Part shown: positions 1 through 12,208 of the stretch, in pieces | Layout of the letters: every line of letters starts with the position of its first letter | How positions within the stretch are numbered: the first letter of the stretch is position 1 | Assembly (NCBI GenBank): GCA_000827495.1 | Contig: KN817524.1 | Location: forward strand, 654,014 to 718,013 | DNA length: 64,000 nt | Direction: 5' to 3' | From: Hypholoma sublateritium FD-334 SS-4 | Taxonomy: Eukaryota; Basidiomycota; Agaricomycetes; Agaricales; Strophariaceae | Notes under the pieces: generated by a model | Told to the model about the DNA's origin: nothing | Database searches by the model: none | What the model saw: the letters and a program-made list of their open reading frames with translations, nothing else | Made by a program: the position numbers and the translations under genes

Positions 1-56
1 AAGTTGTATCCAAGTACAAGAGACCTCTAGCTCAACTCCATACTACTTAACACGAC

Positions 57-970
57 ATGGAGACTATACACTATGCAGCCTTACTTCGTGGCGTCGCCGT
101 AAACATTATGTTTCAAGGGTTTCGCGCCATCCAGAAATTGCCTATCAACGGAGTCATGGTTAGCCAATACGGAGGCCACTTCCAATATCTCACTATACAA
201 GGGTGAGAGAGGACTCTACACGTTGGATGGAAAATATGCTGACTTTTCACTCATCTGTGCAGTTTGATTCTAGCTTCGATTTCGATGGTTCTGGGAATGG
301 TCTTCAGCATCTTTTCGGACCTTACTGGTGAGTTGTGTTTTTTTCTTAACGGACGAGTTTATCTTGTAACGAGTCTGACACTGGCAACTTATTGCCAGTC
401 CTCTATGCTGCGAAGCGATATGTTTCGATGGTGGCTCTGCCGGTCTGTCTTGTATTTTTCTGATGTAAGCTGTCAGATATTAATTCGGTGTACGTCACAA
501 AGGTCTCCGTGGTCATTTCCCTCATTTATTGGTCGCTCTTGCTACTCTTCCCCTCGTTAATTATACCAGCCATGGGCGCAGACGCAACTGGCTCATCTTC
601 AGCCGCTCCTCTCCTGTTTTATCTCCCGCTACATGTGGATCTCTCTTTGCATGCTGTTCCTGCGATTTCTCTCATTCTGGATTTCTTCCTCTTCGAAAAA
701 AAATACAGTCAAAGAGAGGTAGGGGTCGCCCCTTTTGTTGCTGTTGCATTTGCGTCGTGGTATGCCATCTGGGTGGAATACTGCAGTAAAATGAATGGTG
801 GAATCTGTGGGTCTTTCTTTCCTTGCATTTTCAATCTTCTAACACGATATCTAGTTCCCTATCCTTTTTTGACCGAAAATACTCAAGCAGGGCGGATAGC
901 TATTTACATTGGAGCAACAGTATTCTCGCTCTTCTCATTCAACCTCATTAATCGTCTTCATCGTGAATGA
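57..970 (+). CDS. FAR-17a/AIG1-family membrane protein
   Basis: Members of this family are multi-pass membrane proteins; characterised animal members (AIG1, ADTRP) are threonine hydrolases of fatty-acid esters of hydroxy fatty acids. The start at 57 opens an exon ending near 203 that contains the GGHFQYLT segment, where the Thr matches the catalytic Thr of the family. Further exons begin at 263 and near 400, and a main exon starts near 500 and contains the SLIYW segment. The second catalytic residue is the His of the LPLHVDLSLHAVP segment. A 48-nt intron (807-854) joins NGGI to FPYPFL, restoring the NG..PYPFL family signature; reading through it would insert a non-conserved stretch. Five to six hydrophobic helices are visible. 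No signal peptide is needed. The family call is firm. The substrate in this fungus is inferred only. Confidence 0.85.
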
Positions 971-1395
971 ATAACGTGTCAAATACATACGAAGGCTTAC
1001 CCACTGATTCACGCAGAGCTGGTCCAAAGAAATTCTAGTGCCCATATTTCTACCTGCTCACGAACTCAGTGACATTGACACTAGCCTTGTTAGATGTATC
1101 ATTTGAATACGAATTTGATACGAATTCATTATTTGTTTCGTTCGACCTAAGTAGCAAGGTTTGTTACGTAAGCGACTATTGACGCCAACGCGAACTTGGC
1201 TGCAACCCCAACTTGAACTGTAAACCACCGCTTTGATTTTGACCAACTTTCAATTGTTCAGGCTCACGTCTGGCTCTCTAATGGTCGATGATATCGGGAT
1301 AATAACCTCTTGACCAAATATTCAGCCACGATTAGAATAGTCAAACCCATCAACGATCCGGGGTCGAAAGACGCGGGCTCTCGCAGTCTCGGCGG
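971..1395. other. Intergenic, no gene seen
   Basis: About 425 bp between two plus-strand genes. Short open frames on both strands have no recognisable motif and no splice-consistent continuation. It should hold the 3' end of the AIG1-like gene and the promoter of PIG-H. No TATA box stands out. Confidence 0.5.
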
Positions 1396-2165
1396 ATGTC
1401 CGTCAAACTCAATTGGCATTCCCCTCTGTCTGGCCATCCCGAGCTCTCCGTCATGGGATTTCCTGGCTATCGTGAATACAGAGTTGCTCATCCGAGAACA
1501 ATGAAGCAAGGTGGAACGTGGCCTCAAAACATAGCAGCCTTGTCTGCTACACATGCATTGCTGGCCCTCTTACTTTCCTATTATTGGGAGTCTGTAAGCC
1601 TTGATTCCTCTCCGTTATGCTATTTTCCTTTGACCTTTTATGCCCGTCCAAGATTCCAAGAAATTACAGCTATCCTACTATTACTATCCTCCTCGTTTTA
1701 ATTGTCAGGTACATTTTCTTTCAGCTCTTATATGGTGAGTGTCGACTCCCATAAACATATAGAAATCGTTATAAAAGGAACCTAGAATCTGTTATACTAT
1801 TGCCTCCCCATGGAATCCAACTAGAATCGCACCGAGGTATCGCAGGGATGCGTCCCTTATTCTCGAAACGTCGATTTATACCTGCGACGAGCCTTCGAGA
1901 CGCTGTTATTAATGAAGGTCTGAGAGGTTGGAATGTGCTCTACTATCTCGTGATTGTGAGGCGTACCAATGGGAAGAATTGCGCTTTAGAAGTTGCCTAT
2001 GAGGTACAGCCATACGTACACACATCTCTATTTACAACGAAGATTGATCGCACTACATAGGATCTCCTCCCATGTCATTCAGTCCTCCTTGAGGTGTTCG
2101 AAGGTATACATGAATGCATATTATTTCATCCAACAAGCCCTAGTGCATTAGATCAACTACCATGA
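1396..2165 (+). CDS. GPI15: PIG-H, GPI-GlcNAc transferase subunit
   Basis: PIG-H is a subunit of the ER complex that adds N-acetylglucosamine to phosphatidylinositol, the first step of GPI anchor synthesis. Four exons fit in phase. The first (1396-1593) gives a PGYREY segment and a hydrophobic hairpin half. A short second exon (VHFLSALIW) and a third exon give the core PPHGIQLESHRG, RRFIPATSLRD and VINEGLRGWNVLYYL, followed by EVAYE. The last exon, from about 2061, gives DLLP, then VLLEVFEGIHE, the usual end of the PIG-H domain. The order and spacing match the family well, and two predicted helices lie ahead of the conserved core. It converges on the IST1-TBC gene with only 64 bp between the stop codons. 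Confidence 0.88.
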
Positions 2166-2229
2166 TATGTACAAAGCTCGTAAACAATAACTGATTCATT
2201 AGTGCGTGTAGGATTATCATCGTCAATCA

Positions 2230-5200
2230 TCAACGTAGATACGGGGTAGGAGGTCCATCCTCACTCTCATAGGCACTCAAGAGTTCGTCATACCCCTCGT
2301 CGTCGCCCTCTTCGGCAGCACTTTCCCTGCGGCTCCTCGGAACCTCCCGGCTTCCAGTCGACACCTTTCTAGCCCTGTGGCCGGTGGAGACTTTGCGGGG
2401 TCGCTCTTCATTCATAATTGTATCCATAGAGGATTTTCTCGGTTTTTCCTGATCAGTTGACGACATCTTCCTCGCTCGGCGGGGTGATTTTGGCAAGCCA
2501 GGTGATACCGAAACGTAGCCGTCGGATTCAAAATTAGTTGCCTTCGGCGTCGTGATGTTTTCTTGCTCATCTCCGGGCCATTCAACAGTAAGACTGGAGT
2601 GACCCGGGCTTTTTTGCTCGGCAGATACGCGAGGATGCTGCTCTTGTATTTGAAGGTTTGCCGGACGCGCCTGACGTTTTGATCGCACCCGCGGCGACTT
2701 TGCTAAATTACTACCAGGAGGTGTAGCTTCGGAGTCAGATGCCTGCACTTGCTTCTTCCAAGAAGGTTTCCTCGTAGGCAGTGGCATTTCACTCGAAGTA
2801 GTATCCGAATTCTCTGATTCGTGGGGTTCTGGCGCTATGACGAGAGGTTGGACATCGAATGAGCTGCTTTCCTGGAGTGGAGACCTTGCAAGATAAGATG
2901 GTACAGGTGGTACAGGCGGTAGAGGTGGACTCTGGAGGTCGTGCAAGTCAGAGGATGCGGAAGAAGCTCGCGACGACGGCCGTGAAAGCGGCCGGCCGGT
3001 CATCACACGGAAGTTGGGGGCCATTGGCGAAATCGACCGTCGATTAATGGCTACAATCCGACTGGAACTAGTATCCGATTCATATTCTGACTTCGTGGAT
3101 TTGGGAGTTCTTGAAAAGCCCAGTGCATCAGAGGGAGACAACGACGACACAGAGGATTGCGAATCGCGATGGAAGTGATGCCTTTTGCCTTGCATGACGT
3201 CCGCCCATTCGTCTGTGTCGGGTATTTCTTGTGTTGCACTCGCAGATCGGGGGTTCAGCTTCTTATGACCAGAAATGATAGGGCTTCCCAAACCGAGCAA
3301 AAGTGGTTTAGGGGCTGATTTTGGGGTCGCTGCTATGGCAGATGAGCGTTTCGAAATAAGATGCTTAGTTTTTTCCAATAACCCAACACTAGCTGGGGGG
3401 GAAAGCGCAAGAGGACTTGGAGACCTTGCCGGCATCTTCGGTGGCACTGGAGGAGGCGAGAGTAAGCCCGGAGACGGTGCAACTGGAAGCGCGGCAGATG
3501 CTTTGCTAGGGGGATGTGCAAGGTTGTATTCCTTTTCGTTTGAATTGCGGATTGCGGATCCGGTCAGGCCCCACGGCCCCAGAATGGCCTTGGCTCGCCA
3601 GTTGGAGCTGACTTTGGAGATGCTCGCAACGGCGTCAGAACTCTTCAGCTTTTCAGCGTAACCCCAAATATTAGATGTTCCTCCATTTGTTACGGCAGGT
3701 GCATTTGAAATAGTGTCGATTGGAATTGTGGGTTCTGGAGACGGCGATGGTGGAGTCGAAGCCTGTTCATCTTCCATAGCTGTTTGGTTAGTAATTCCCC
3801 TCCAAAAAGTGTTGGAAATCGTGGATGCTAAGGTGGCCTGTGTAGTTTTGGTTGACTCTGTTCCATCGCTATCGGTAAAATCGCTTGTCCGTTTGCGTGA
3901 GTCGACAACAGGAACAAGAAGTGCTTGGGTTTGAGGTGCCCGACCTCTCCACATACTAAAGCGCGCCCCTAAGCTAAGCGGTGGCTGCTGTGTTTGAGAG
4001 GAATCCTGTTGGCGACGCTGAGCCAACTCCGTAGCAACCTGTAGAACACGCTCAATGCCTCCAATGTACTTGGGATCATACGTTTGAAGGAATGAGAGAG
4101 CTTGCATAAAGACATCCTGAGTCTGCCCTTGTATAAACGAGGGCTGTGGCTCGTCCAGCCACAAACTACGCCCGTTTTGGCCACTTTTGCCTATTCTAGA
4201 AACAAGAAGTGTGAAGTCAATGAATGATAAGATAGATGGCATGTGCATAAAAATTACTTTGTCAGATGGATTTTGGCACGTAGGAGCATGCTAGTGGAGA
4301 TGTCGACCAGATAGTCCAATTTAGGATTTGAAGTTTTTTCTCGTGGTGGCTGGGAGAACAGTGCATCCCAGACAAGGAATAAAGATGACAATGGTAACGT
4401 ATGTGTCAATATGGGCATCAGCCATCGACTGTATCAGGATCAGGCAAACGCATTCATGACCTGAAAAAAGTACCTACTATGAATAATGCGGCAGAGCAGG
4501 ATCAAGCCCTGAAGCTTCCTATATTTGAAATTTATTCAATTACACAGTGAAGAAGGGCAACAAATATGTGCACTTACTAGGTGAGCTTTGAAATCAAAGT
4601 CCACCCACGCGAGCCGGTTGCTCAGTTTCTTCATCCAGACAGTGCCTTCATCATCTTCTAGGCCAGAAAACTCAGCCACCATTGCTTCTAGAAGCCAGAA
4701 AGTGTCCGCTTCTACATGAGCTAGTTCTTCTGCCTCAACCTCTTGCAACAAGACCGAATAGAGGGGAATTAAAATGGACGGAGTGTGGTATGAAAGGTTT
4801 CCTGGGTTTATCGTATTGTGGAGATAAACCAAACGAAGAAGTGCTGAGCAATGTTTGGGATGAGCCGTGCCAAAAATGCGTTTTCTCGATTCCAAGAGAG
4901 TTGTAGAAGTATTTGAGTTCTCATGCGTGGTAGAATCTGAAGGAGTCAATGAGATTCCTGGCGTAACTTCTTCGCCTACATCCAAACGTATTTCAGGTGT
5001 GGGATTGGGGACAGTGCCCTCGGCTTCCTGGAGCGCCTTCAGCCGTATTTCAAGGGCTCGTGCAGACGGTATTCGGGTATCTTCAGGGCCGTCATCGCTG
5101 AGAGGACATTGAGGAAACGTTTCCGGTTCATCTTCGACGTAGGCAAAGATATTTCTCGGAAGACCAGATAGTTGCTTGTAAGCCTCCAACAATGCTTCAT

Positions 5201-6359
5201 CTGAAGAAGTAGATTCTCCAGAAGGGCGCGATATTGGCTCGAGCAATCGCCGCACCAGATCCTTTAAACCAATAAATTATATAATTCCAATGCTGCGGAT
5301 CATTGAACTCACATAGTATGATTCTCGCTGCTTGGTCGCTTCAGCCTTCCATGACGCATGTCGTGGCGGTAGCGTGGAAAGCAACAACCTGTAGAACGGT
5401 GAGACGAAGGTAAATTACTTATTTCAGGACCTACTTCCAGATCCTTGGTCGAAGCCACGATGGTTCGTCAGAAATGCCTAGGATAGAGTAAATAGGAGTC
5501 CGGAACAACTGAATACCCTCCTCACCGCAACGACAGAGTTTCCGCAGTCGAACCAGGTCAATCTCTGGAGTAGCCTCGGGATCCAGGAACTCCGAAAGCA
5601 CATTGACGCTAGTAAGGTATTAAATGGAGAACAAAACGGGGTAGCAGAATAGAAGACTAACACAGATTGACGAGGCGGGTCTGGATTCCACACCACATTA
5701 TGACTGTGAGCAATATCCTTCATATATGCATCCAGTTGCGCTGCGGAAGGTATAGGTGGCGAGATAGCCCTTAGAGCACGTTGGGATACATGACTATCTC
5801 GGTTTCCAGTGGCAGAACGAGCGAAGTCGGGACCGAGTCGTTGAATAAGAAATGTTCGGACAGTGTCAAGGTCTTGGGGCGCATCAGCGAAGGCGCGAAC
5901 TCCGAAAGAAGAGACTACCTTTAGTATGTATATAAGGAGCCGAGTGAATTATCGTAGACGTAGCCTCAATCATTGTCGGACTAGGGGAAACGCTAAGATA
6001 TACATCCGTTACCTTTGAGCGGATGATGAAAGACTTGGTTACATACCCGCGTTCCAACTCCTCAAAGTTCTCCAACGCCACACCAATTTGCATCTCGAGC
6101 ACTTCTAGGAGGTCTCCATATGCCTCATCCATGACAAGCTTTTCTGCTTTCTCGCGGGCTAGAGAAACATTGCCCCGTTGAATTAGCGTTGCGATGTCGG
6201 TATACGTGATATTCGCTTGAGAATCGTTCTTCGCTTGGACTTGTCCTAGCCTTTGAGAGGCTAGACGAAGTTGAGCCTGTAATCAAGGTCAACGCTTTAC
6301 CCTGTGCATTCATTTCCACTATGACCGACCTTGACAGTAGTTGGTTCCCACTTCATCAT
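2230..6359 (-). CDS. IST1-domain / TBC-domain fusion protein
   Basis: The predicted protein starts with MMKWEPTTVKAQLRL and carries a full IST1 domain (regulator of Vps4/ESCRT-III, multivesicular body pathway), with EKAEKLVMDEAYGDLLEVLE and DLDTVRTFLIQRLGPDFARS. A 53-nt intron (5609-5661; GTTAGT donor, TAG acceptor) continues in phase straight into a TBC (Rab-GAP-type) domain: LRPRIWKLLLSTLPP, EADTFWLLEAMVAEFS, HYSYRWLMPIL, VWDALFS and LDYLVDISTSMLLR. A long disordered Ser/Pro/Lys-rich tail of about 600 residues follows and ends DGPPTPYLR. No stop, promoter-sized gap or in-frame ATG separates the two domains. The usual catalytic fingers of TBC proteins (IxxDxxR, YxQ) are not visible. A role linking ESCRT and Rab membrane traffic is inferred. 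Two adjacent genes remain possible if the junction intron is wrong. Confidence 0.75.
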
Positions 6360-7139
6360 TTCAAAGTCGAATTTCGCGGTGGCCGACCCTCAGCGCGGTG
6401 CCGTGTATTGGAGTACCGAAGCACGAACTGCTATGTGCCAGTATGCTCGGCGGTCGACGTTTACTGGATGGGATTGGTCCTCAGCGGCTTCTGGGTAAGG
6501 CTTCGTGCGGTATGGACACTCAGCAGTCCGACATTGACAGGCCAAGATCAGCATACTTACTAGTACTAGCAAAATCCTCTGGCCGCACGTGGGAATTATT
6601 GTCCAGAGAGAGTCATAATGAGCAAATCAGGCACATCGCAATTGTTAATTAGAATTCGATGTTGGGCCAATGTTGTGTAAGTAGTGAAAGGTGTTGAGTG
6701 AAAAGAAAAGGGAAATAGATATCATCGGAGAATAACACGGCGGTAAGTAAATGTTATGTGTCTCGCATCATGTCAATTGAATTGAGTATGCCTTAGTTTT
6801 GTGTACTTATATTATCTCTCGAGCTGTATCAGATAGAACTTGAACACCATGATTTCAACGACACCAGGTCACCTTCCGGTAGCAGCGTGGCGTGCAGGCA
6901 ACGTGCAGGTCAGTAGAGCCGGAAGGAGTTATGCATACATATTAATGACATTCATACAGCCGTTCATAATGCGTGAGCATAGGCCTGACCCTCGTAACTG
7001 GAATTGACAATCCGTTTGTTCTGAAGATTATTATGCGTTTCGCGAGTTTGCTTTTCCGCATCGACTACAGGTGAGGGCTCGGCCCGTAATTTTGATTGCT
7101 TGCGAACAAGCATTGCTAATCCGCTAGCATATAAAACGA
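6360..7139. other. Intergenic, no gene seen
   Basis: About 780 bp upstream of the IST1-TBC gene and downstream of the small membrane-protein gene, both on the minus strand. Plus-strand open frames of 80-103 codons here have no recognisable features. It presumably contains the IST1-TBC promoter and 5' leader. Confidence 0.5.
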
Positions 7140-7855
7140 CTAGAAGAACTCAGTTTTGAGCATTAGAGCTGATCCTGAATGAAAGAACACACCAAGGACA
7201 GGGATCGACCAATCAAACACATTGACAAATACAGTGATAGTGGTACATACAGCCTCTTCGTTGAGGTTGCTAGCTTTGAAGAGTAATAAGCATAAGTGAT
7301 TGACGTTCGATTCAACGACACTCAACTTACCAGAAGAGAGACATGAAAACGAAGGACTTCTGATGGCGAAAAACAAAGCAATCCCGCCGTGAAGAAGGAT
7401 AAGGAGAAGAACTCGAGCACCGTCGAGCCATGGTCTAAATGGTTGCAGAAGTCTGTATAAATCGATGAATTACGCGTTCGAATGAGAATGAGAAAGACAT
7501 ACAATATGGGGAGCATTATAACGGTCAATGTATTGATAAACAGCATTATTAATATCAAGGAACCTGTTCAGTGGGTCAGGTTTAGCACCGGAACGAGTAG
7601 AAGCAGTTAAGCAGACGTTGGACGTGGTCTAGGAGGTCCCATTGGGCATAAACAACGACGCAAATTAGGATAATCCAGATGAACGCCAAAAAGATGACCA
7701 ATCCTGGGCTGAATGAGTGCGGCTCTACGTCCTGTAGTGCTAGAGAGCTCACCTAGTGCAATAGATCGAAGGCGGAGAAACAATGGTGGAGGGGGAGGTT
7801 CAATCGTTTCACGGGCAGTAGTAGTGCGTTGGACAGGCTCGACTGGGTCCGGCAT
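7140..7855 (-). CDS. Small multi-pass membrane protein, unknown
   Basis: I do not recognise a named family. Joining four exons in phase from ATG 7855 gives a short Pro-rich N-terminus (TIEPPPPPLFLR) and a first hydrophobic segment (LVIFLAFIWIILICVVVYA). A second hydrophobic stretch (LILIMLFINTLTVIMLPIL) follows, then FRPWLDGARVLLLILLHGG leading into a third. The last exon is NLNEEAVCTTITVFV...FDWSIPV and ends at 7140. Introns are 45-65 nt with GT..AG borders. The overall plan (three to four membrane helices, a lone Cys in the last loop) resembles the many uncharacterised small membrane proteins of Agaricomycetes. The exon that opens with LILIM is the least certain, because two frames are open there. 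Confidence 0.55.
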
Positions 7856-8553
7856 AAAATGAACGGTTATCTGGGGCACTGGAAATATCTTGAAAGGCGA
7901 AAGACAGTCGGCTACCAGAGGCGACTACTGGCGACTAGCGACGTTGGAGAATGAAGCCGGGAAGATGTACTAGTAAGCAAAAAAGACTCGGACGAAAGCA
8001 AGCAAACGCGAGTCGAAGACGTGGTAAACGGTGGCAGACCCACTAGAATATGGTGTCTAATGGCGTTGCGTGGCTCCCATTGTCCTTCTCAGATACAATG
8101 AGGATTATGGCACGCTCTAAAATTAGGAAACAATTAAAAGGCGCGAGGGGCGGCAGCGGTTGGGCAGCGGGTTCACATTTATAAATTGAAAGTTGATTGA
8201 AACAATGAAAGCCAAAGTACTCAACAAGGCAGCATGCCAGCAATTAGACGTATTTGCGTGGTTCTATTTGTATGCCTCAATTTACCACGTACATCAGGGC
8301 CTTATTTGGGCCGTGCATACTAGCAACCAGCGCTACGCGCCACCTCGTCCACAAGGGTATCAATCTAATTGTTGCATCGTATAGTTGACCGTGAACTGGA
8401 AGACCCGCATTTCGCGCTGGACACCGGCGTGGATAAGTACTAATACTTAGTCTTGAGATACTTACTCTGACTCAGATCGCCAAGTGCAAAGCCTCCGTGA
8501 GATGGGACATGGTACGCACCTGGCCGCGAATTCAGTCACATCTGCCCAGTGTA
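7856..8553. other. Intergenic, no gene seen
   Basis: About 700 bp between two minus-strand genes. Short open frames on both strands show no conserved motif. It probably contains the promoter of the membrane-protein gene and the 3' UTR of the next gene. Confidence 0.45.
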
Positions 8554-9766
8554 TTATCTACGAAGAATATTATACATCGTACTTGGTCGGCCACCGACAT
8601 GCACATCCGATTGACCTGGGGACCTCCGACCGATATAAGCAAAACGTAAGGACAGTGAAAGTAATAGTAGTATAATACATACAATCTGGAGGAGCTGAAG
8701 CCAGTCGCCCACCAAATGTGACTTGTCTGCTCGCGATCCCAGTATTCCTTGGTTTCCAACTTCAGATGTGACGTGAGATACTTCCGCTACCACCAACCGC
8801 AGCCTAGTCTCGATGGGTTCTTTGAAACACCATTGCGTTGATCGTGTATTGTCCAGCAGCTCGCCGTTGAAGCTGATTCCGAGATCCCCCAATGTAGCTG
8901 CTCTCGCGACGTCAGTGATAAACCGCACCTGGGACAATAATTGAGCGCAGTTGAAGAACACAGAATAATACACTTACATGCAATGTAAAATTCTCCAGTG
9001 TTTCGTTGACCTGAGTGTCCGTGAGCTCACGGTGGCTCTGGCTTCCACTGGGACCCAACCACCAAGCGTCCTTATAAAATCCTTCAATTACGGGTTATAA
9101 ATCTTTCAGCTGATACCCTGTGGTGCCGACTTCCTGTAACAGGCGGGCCACTTCAGCGGCGAACTGTTCCAGTCTGTAGACCTGAAAGCGTGATTTTGAA
9201 ATTACGAACAAACAGATGTGTCTGCGCATACCATACAGTGTTTACCACATTTTTGAGCTGTGTCGCGACCGTCCCACATACAGGGACTCGGTCGCAATCC
9301 TCTGCGCGAGATCGCCGCGTGCACCGGCGCTGCATTCACGAGCAATATCCGAGACCTGCGCCTTGAGGAGCCCCAGTTCCTCCACCGAACTCATATCGCT
9401 CCCAACAGGGGAGAAAATAAGTGGGCCTGGGGGAACGACGAGCGGGCCGAATTTGTCTGGGCTGGGTGGCTTAAGTTTGTTGAGCAAAGTTTGAACCATC
9501 GCTTTAGCCAGTTCCATCCGACCATCACTTGCTTTCTGCGAATATTGATTAGAGGGTTACGACTAATAAACGGTAATCACTCTCACCTTTTCTGCAATCC
9601 ACATGCGCTGCGCCATATGTTGGAGCGAGCGTAAGATTGTCTCTATCTGCCAGTCCCCCGGCCCCTCATAGCGGGGAATCTGGGCGTTCGGCACTGGCCC
9701 ATTTTCATAAAATGAAAGAAGGACAACAAGGTGCTTTTTGAAAGGATCCACTGGCGGAATTGACAT
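8554..9766 (-). CDS. Hypothetical protein, not recognised
   Basis: A start at 9766 gives an N-terminal exon (9587-9766) containing VDPFKKHLVVLLSFYENG and YEGPGDWQIETILRSLQHM. Exon 2 from 9535 contains MVQTLLNKLKPPSPDKFGPL and VSDIARECSAGARGDLAQRI. Later exons contain YRLEQFAAEVARLLQEVG, then RFITDVARAATLGDLGISF and ETRLRLVVAEVSHVTSEVG, ending near 8554. It is mostly helical with no membrane segment, signal peptide or catalytic motif that I can identify. Start and first intron are well supported; the third and later borders are uncertain, because two frames are open around 9240. It lies 96 bp downstream of BRF1 on the same strand. No function is assigned. Confidence 0.5.
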
Positions 9767-9861
9767 TACACTTTCCTATAAAAATACACGAGGGGATCAG
9801 TAGCATCCGAAAACCAAGCATGGGTATAGATATTGATGTCGATTAAGTCGTTTCATGACGT

Positions 9862-12208
9862 TTATACTTCTTGTTCATACGCGTCTTCCCATGTCACATC
9901 TTCGTCCTTATCATCATCGCTGCCCTCGTCCACTTCGCCCTCCCCATCTATATCATGCAGGGCCAGTATTCCGTTTTTGCGCGGTTTCGCAGGCTCGGTA
10001 GCCGGCTTCAACGCAACCGTGCCTGCCTCCTCCTCGACGATCACGCTAAGCATGGCCTCGCCGTCACTCTTGTCGTCGTCCATCGTATATAGCTCCGCCT
10101 CGTCTTTGTCATCATCGCCCGTAGTCATATTCGCTGCGATAGAAGGCAGCCCACCACTCTCCACGAACAGATCTTTGAGCGCGTCGTAATTTATTCGCTT
10201 GCTGTATTTTGGGTTCTTTTTGATGAGATTGCGTACGGACTCGGCGGCCGTATCGCCAGTCGCCGTCGACGAATCCCGCGGTTTGTTGTTTGTTTTCCGG
10301 CGCTGGAAGGTGGAATGCGGGTCAATTGGGGATGAAGCAATGAAACAAAAATGGTTGAAAAAAAGTGGCTTGTTCGAGGTACGAACCTTCTTACTCTTGG
10401 ATGTGGATGACCCATCTTGATCGCCTTTCGCTAAAAATTAGACGATGGAACCAGTTCAGCAAAACGATGCACATTACGTGGTAAAAGGTGGCCACAATGT
10501 AGTGGCCTTGGATTGACTCACCAGCAATGGCTTCGAGATAATCTTTATTAAGCTCGACCCACACACGCTCTTTGATTCTTACTTCATCTTCGGTTAATAT
10601 GAAGCGATCGAGCTCCTCTTCATTGAGTCCCATGAGTTCGTCTACAACGCCGATCTGGGCAAGCCGCCGCTGCTCGGCCTCGTCTAAAGCCTCTGCTAGC
10701 CTCGTCCCCTGAGCACCATGCAAGAATGTTGACACCTCTTCGGCGAGCACTTCAGATACCGTCTCGTCGACTATGTTTGTGGGCGGAGGGGTGATTTCTG
10801 GGGTAGATTTCAAAGAATTAGGCATGGGCAACGAAGGGCGGGGGGGCACCGTCTGACTGAGAAGAGCAGGGTCGATGTTTCTGTTTTCGTCGTCGACTAG
10901 GGTAGGTGGCTCAAGGACATTCATGAGGATACTGTCGCTCAAAATGGATGGATCGAGCGGCTGGCGAGGGGGAGGTTTTGCCGGTGAGCTCGCGGAAGGA
11001 TCCCTCTCTTCGTCTTCATCAGATTCCTCTCCCCGTTTTCGCTTCCCTTTTCGCTTCTTACTCTTTGCCTTAGCTTTCGCTTTCTTCTTGCCCTTCTCAA
11101 AGTCATCCTCGGCGTCCGCGTCGTCGTCTCCTTGTTCAAGTGCAAGTCTCTCTGCCTCTTCTCGTTCCTTGCCTTTGGTGAATGCAGGTGGATCCATCTC
11201 TTCGTCGAGCCAGACATTTCGGAAATCAGCGAGAGTTAGAGCACCGCTCGGGGTTGCCTTGAACTCATCCAGTCGCTTTTTGAGCGTGGTATCGGCAATC
11301 TTGACGACCTGTACAATCTCCTCTACCGAGCGACGGAAGTTGTTCATACGGGCAGCCAGTAGGAGCGCCGCACCACATATCCCAGCAGGTCGACGACCGC
11401 GGGTCATCCAGTCGCGATCAAAGCGTTGCACCAGGCGAACAGCATCCGTGGCCACTTTATGCGTCTCATCACCAAATTCGAGGAGAGCTGCAAATCGGGA
11501 GATATAATGAGATGGATCCACCAGGGGGAGGCGCAGATTGAGTGTTTGGACCAGCTGAAGATAGGTGTGGCCGAGTTCGAACACATTGACCTGCAGAAGG
11601 TCGGAGAAGTCAATGAGCATGTAATTTCGGGTCTCCTTCTGCCGACAAGCGACATAGAGGCAGACGGCGACAACATTCATGCTTTTCCGGCCTTTTGTGA
11701 ATTTGTGTTCGACTGCAAGCGTGTATAGCCTTGTCGCAGCAAGACAAACAACTTCAGATAGGCGCATGACATTAGCTATGCTCTGTATCTTCTTTCCAGC
11801 TATTGAAAATTCAGTATGCGCAGAACTGTTAGATAAAATATTTCGGCGAACCATTGGCAATCGTTTGTTCTCTGGATTCGTTGCTTCCTCTATTCCCATA
11901 AGGTCCGCTCATCCTAGCATGGGCTACCAAATGCTTAAATCGATTCACGTTGAACAAATTAGGCACTCACTAGCTCCTTGACCGACGAACGACCCTTGCA
12001 CCATAGCCGCACCATTCGACGTCTCACCGAAGGCGACTTCATTTACGATAGTGTTTTCTTCGATCACCGTTCCACACTTGACGCAAAATCCATTTCCTGC
12101 TGCCTGGTCATACTCAATGACCGTACCTCCGCAATCTGTACACGCAGGCTGTGAAGACGGTCTAAATCAGCGAAGTTTCGCGGAAGAAGTTTGGCAGAAA
12201 TGTACCAT
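9862..12208 (-). CDS. BRF1: TFIIIB subunit BRF1
   Basis: BRF1 is the TFIIB-related factor that recruits RNA polymerase III to tRNA and 5S rRNA genes. The start is a one-codon exon: ATG at 12208, a short intron, then PACTDCGG. A zinc ribbon follows (CTDCGG ... FCVKCG), then two cyclin folds: the first with SEVVCLAATRLYTLAVEH and ACRQKETRNYMLIDFSDLLQ, the second with AVRLVQRFDRDWMTRGRRP and AALLLAARMNNFRRSVEEIV. Next come a Lys/Glu-rich linker and the BRF1 C-terminal domain with YLEAIA and RINYDALKDLF. The protein ends in an acidic tail with WEDAYEQEV. Length and order match fungal BRF1. The charged linker at about 11030-11160 is longer than the minimal family core. Confidence 0.92.

Noticed and set aside
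1264..1554. Minus-strand 96-codon frame
   Set aside because: Overlaps the first PIG-H exon in antisense; no motif and no splice-supported extension.
5601..5662. Possible separate start for a TBC-only gene
   Set aside because: No in-frame ATG exists before the first TBC residues, and an upstream stop in that frame lies in the intron; the in-phase intron is simpler.
10875..11507. 210-codon plus-strand Ser/Arg-rich frame
   Set aside because: Antisense to the BRF1 Lys/Glu-rich linker; no independent evidence.
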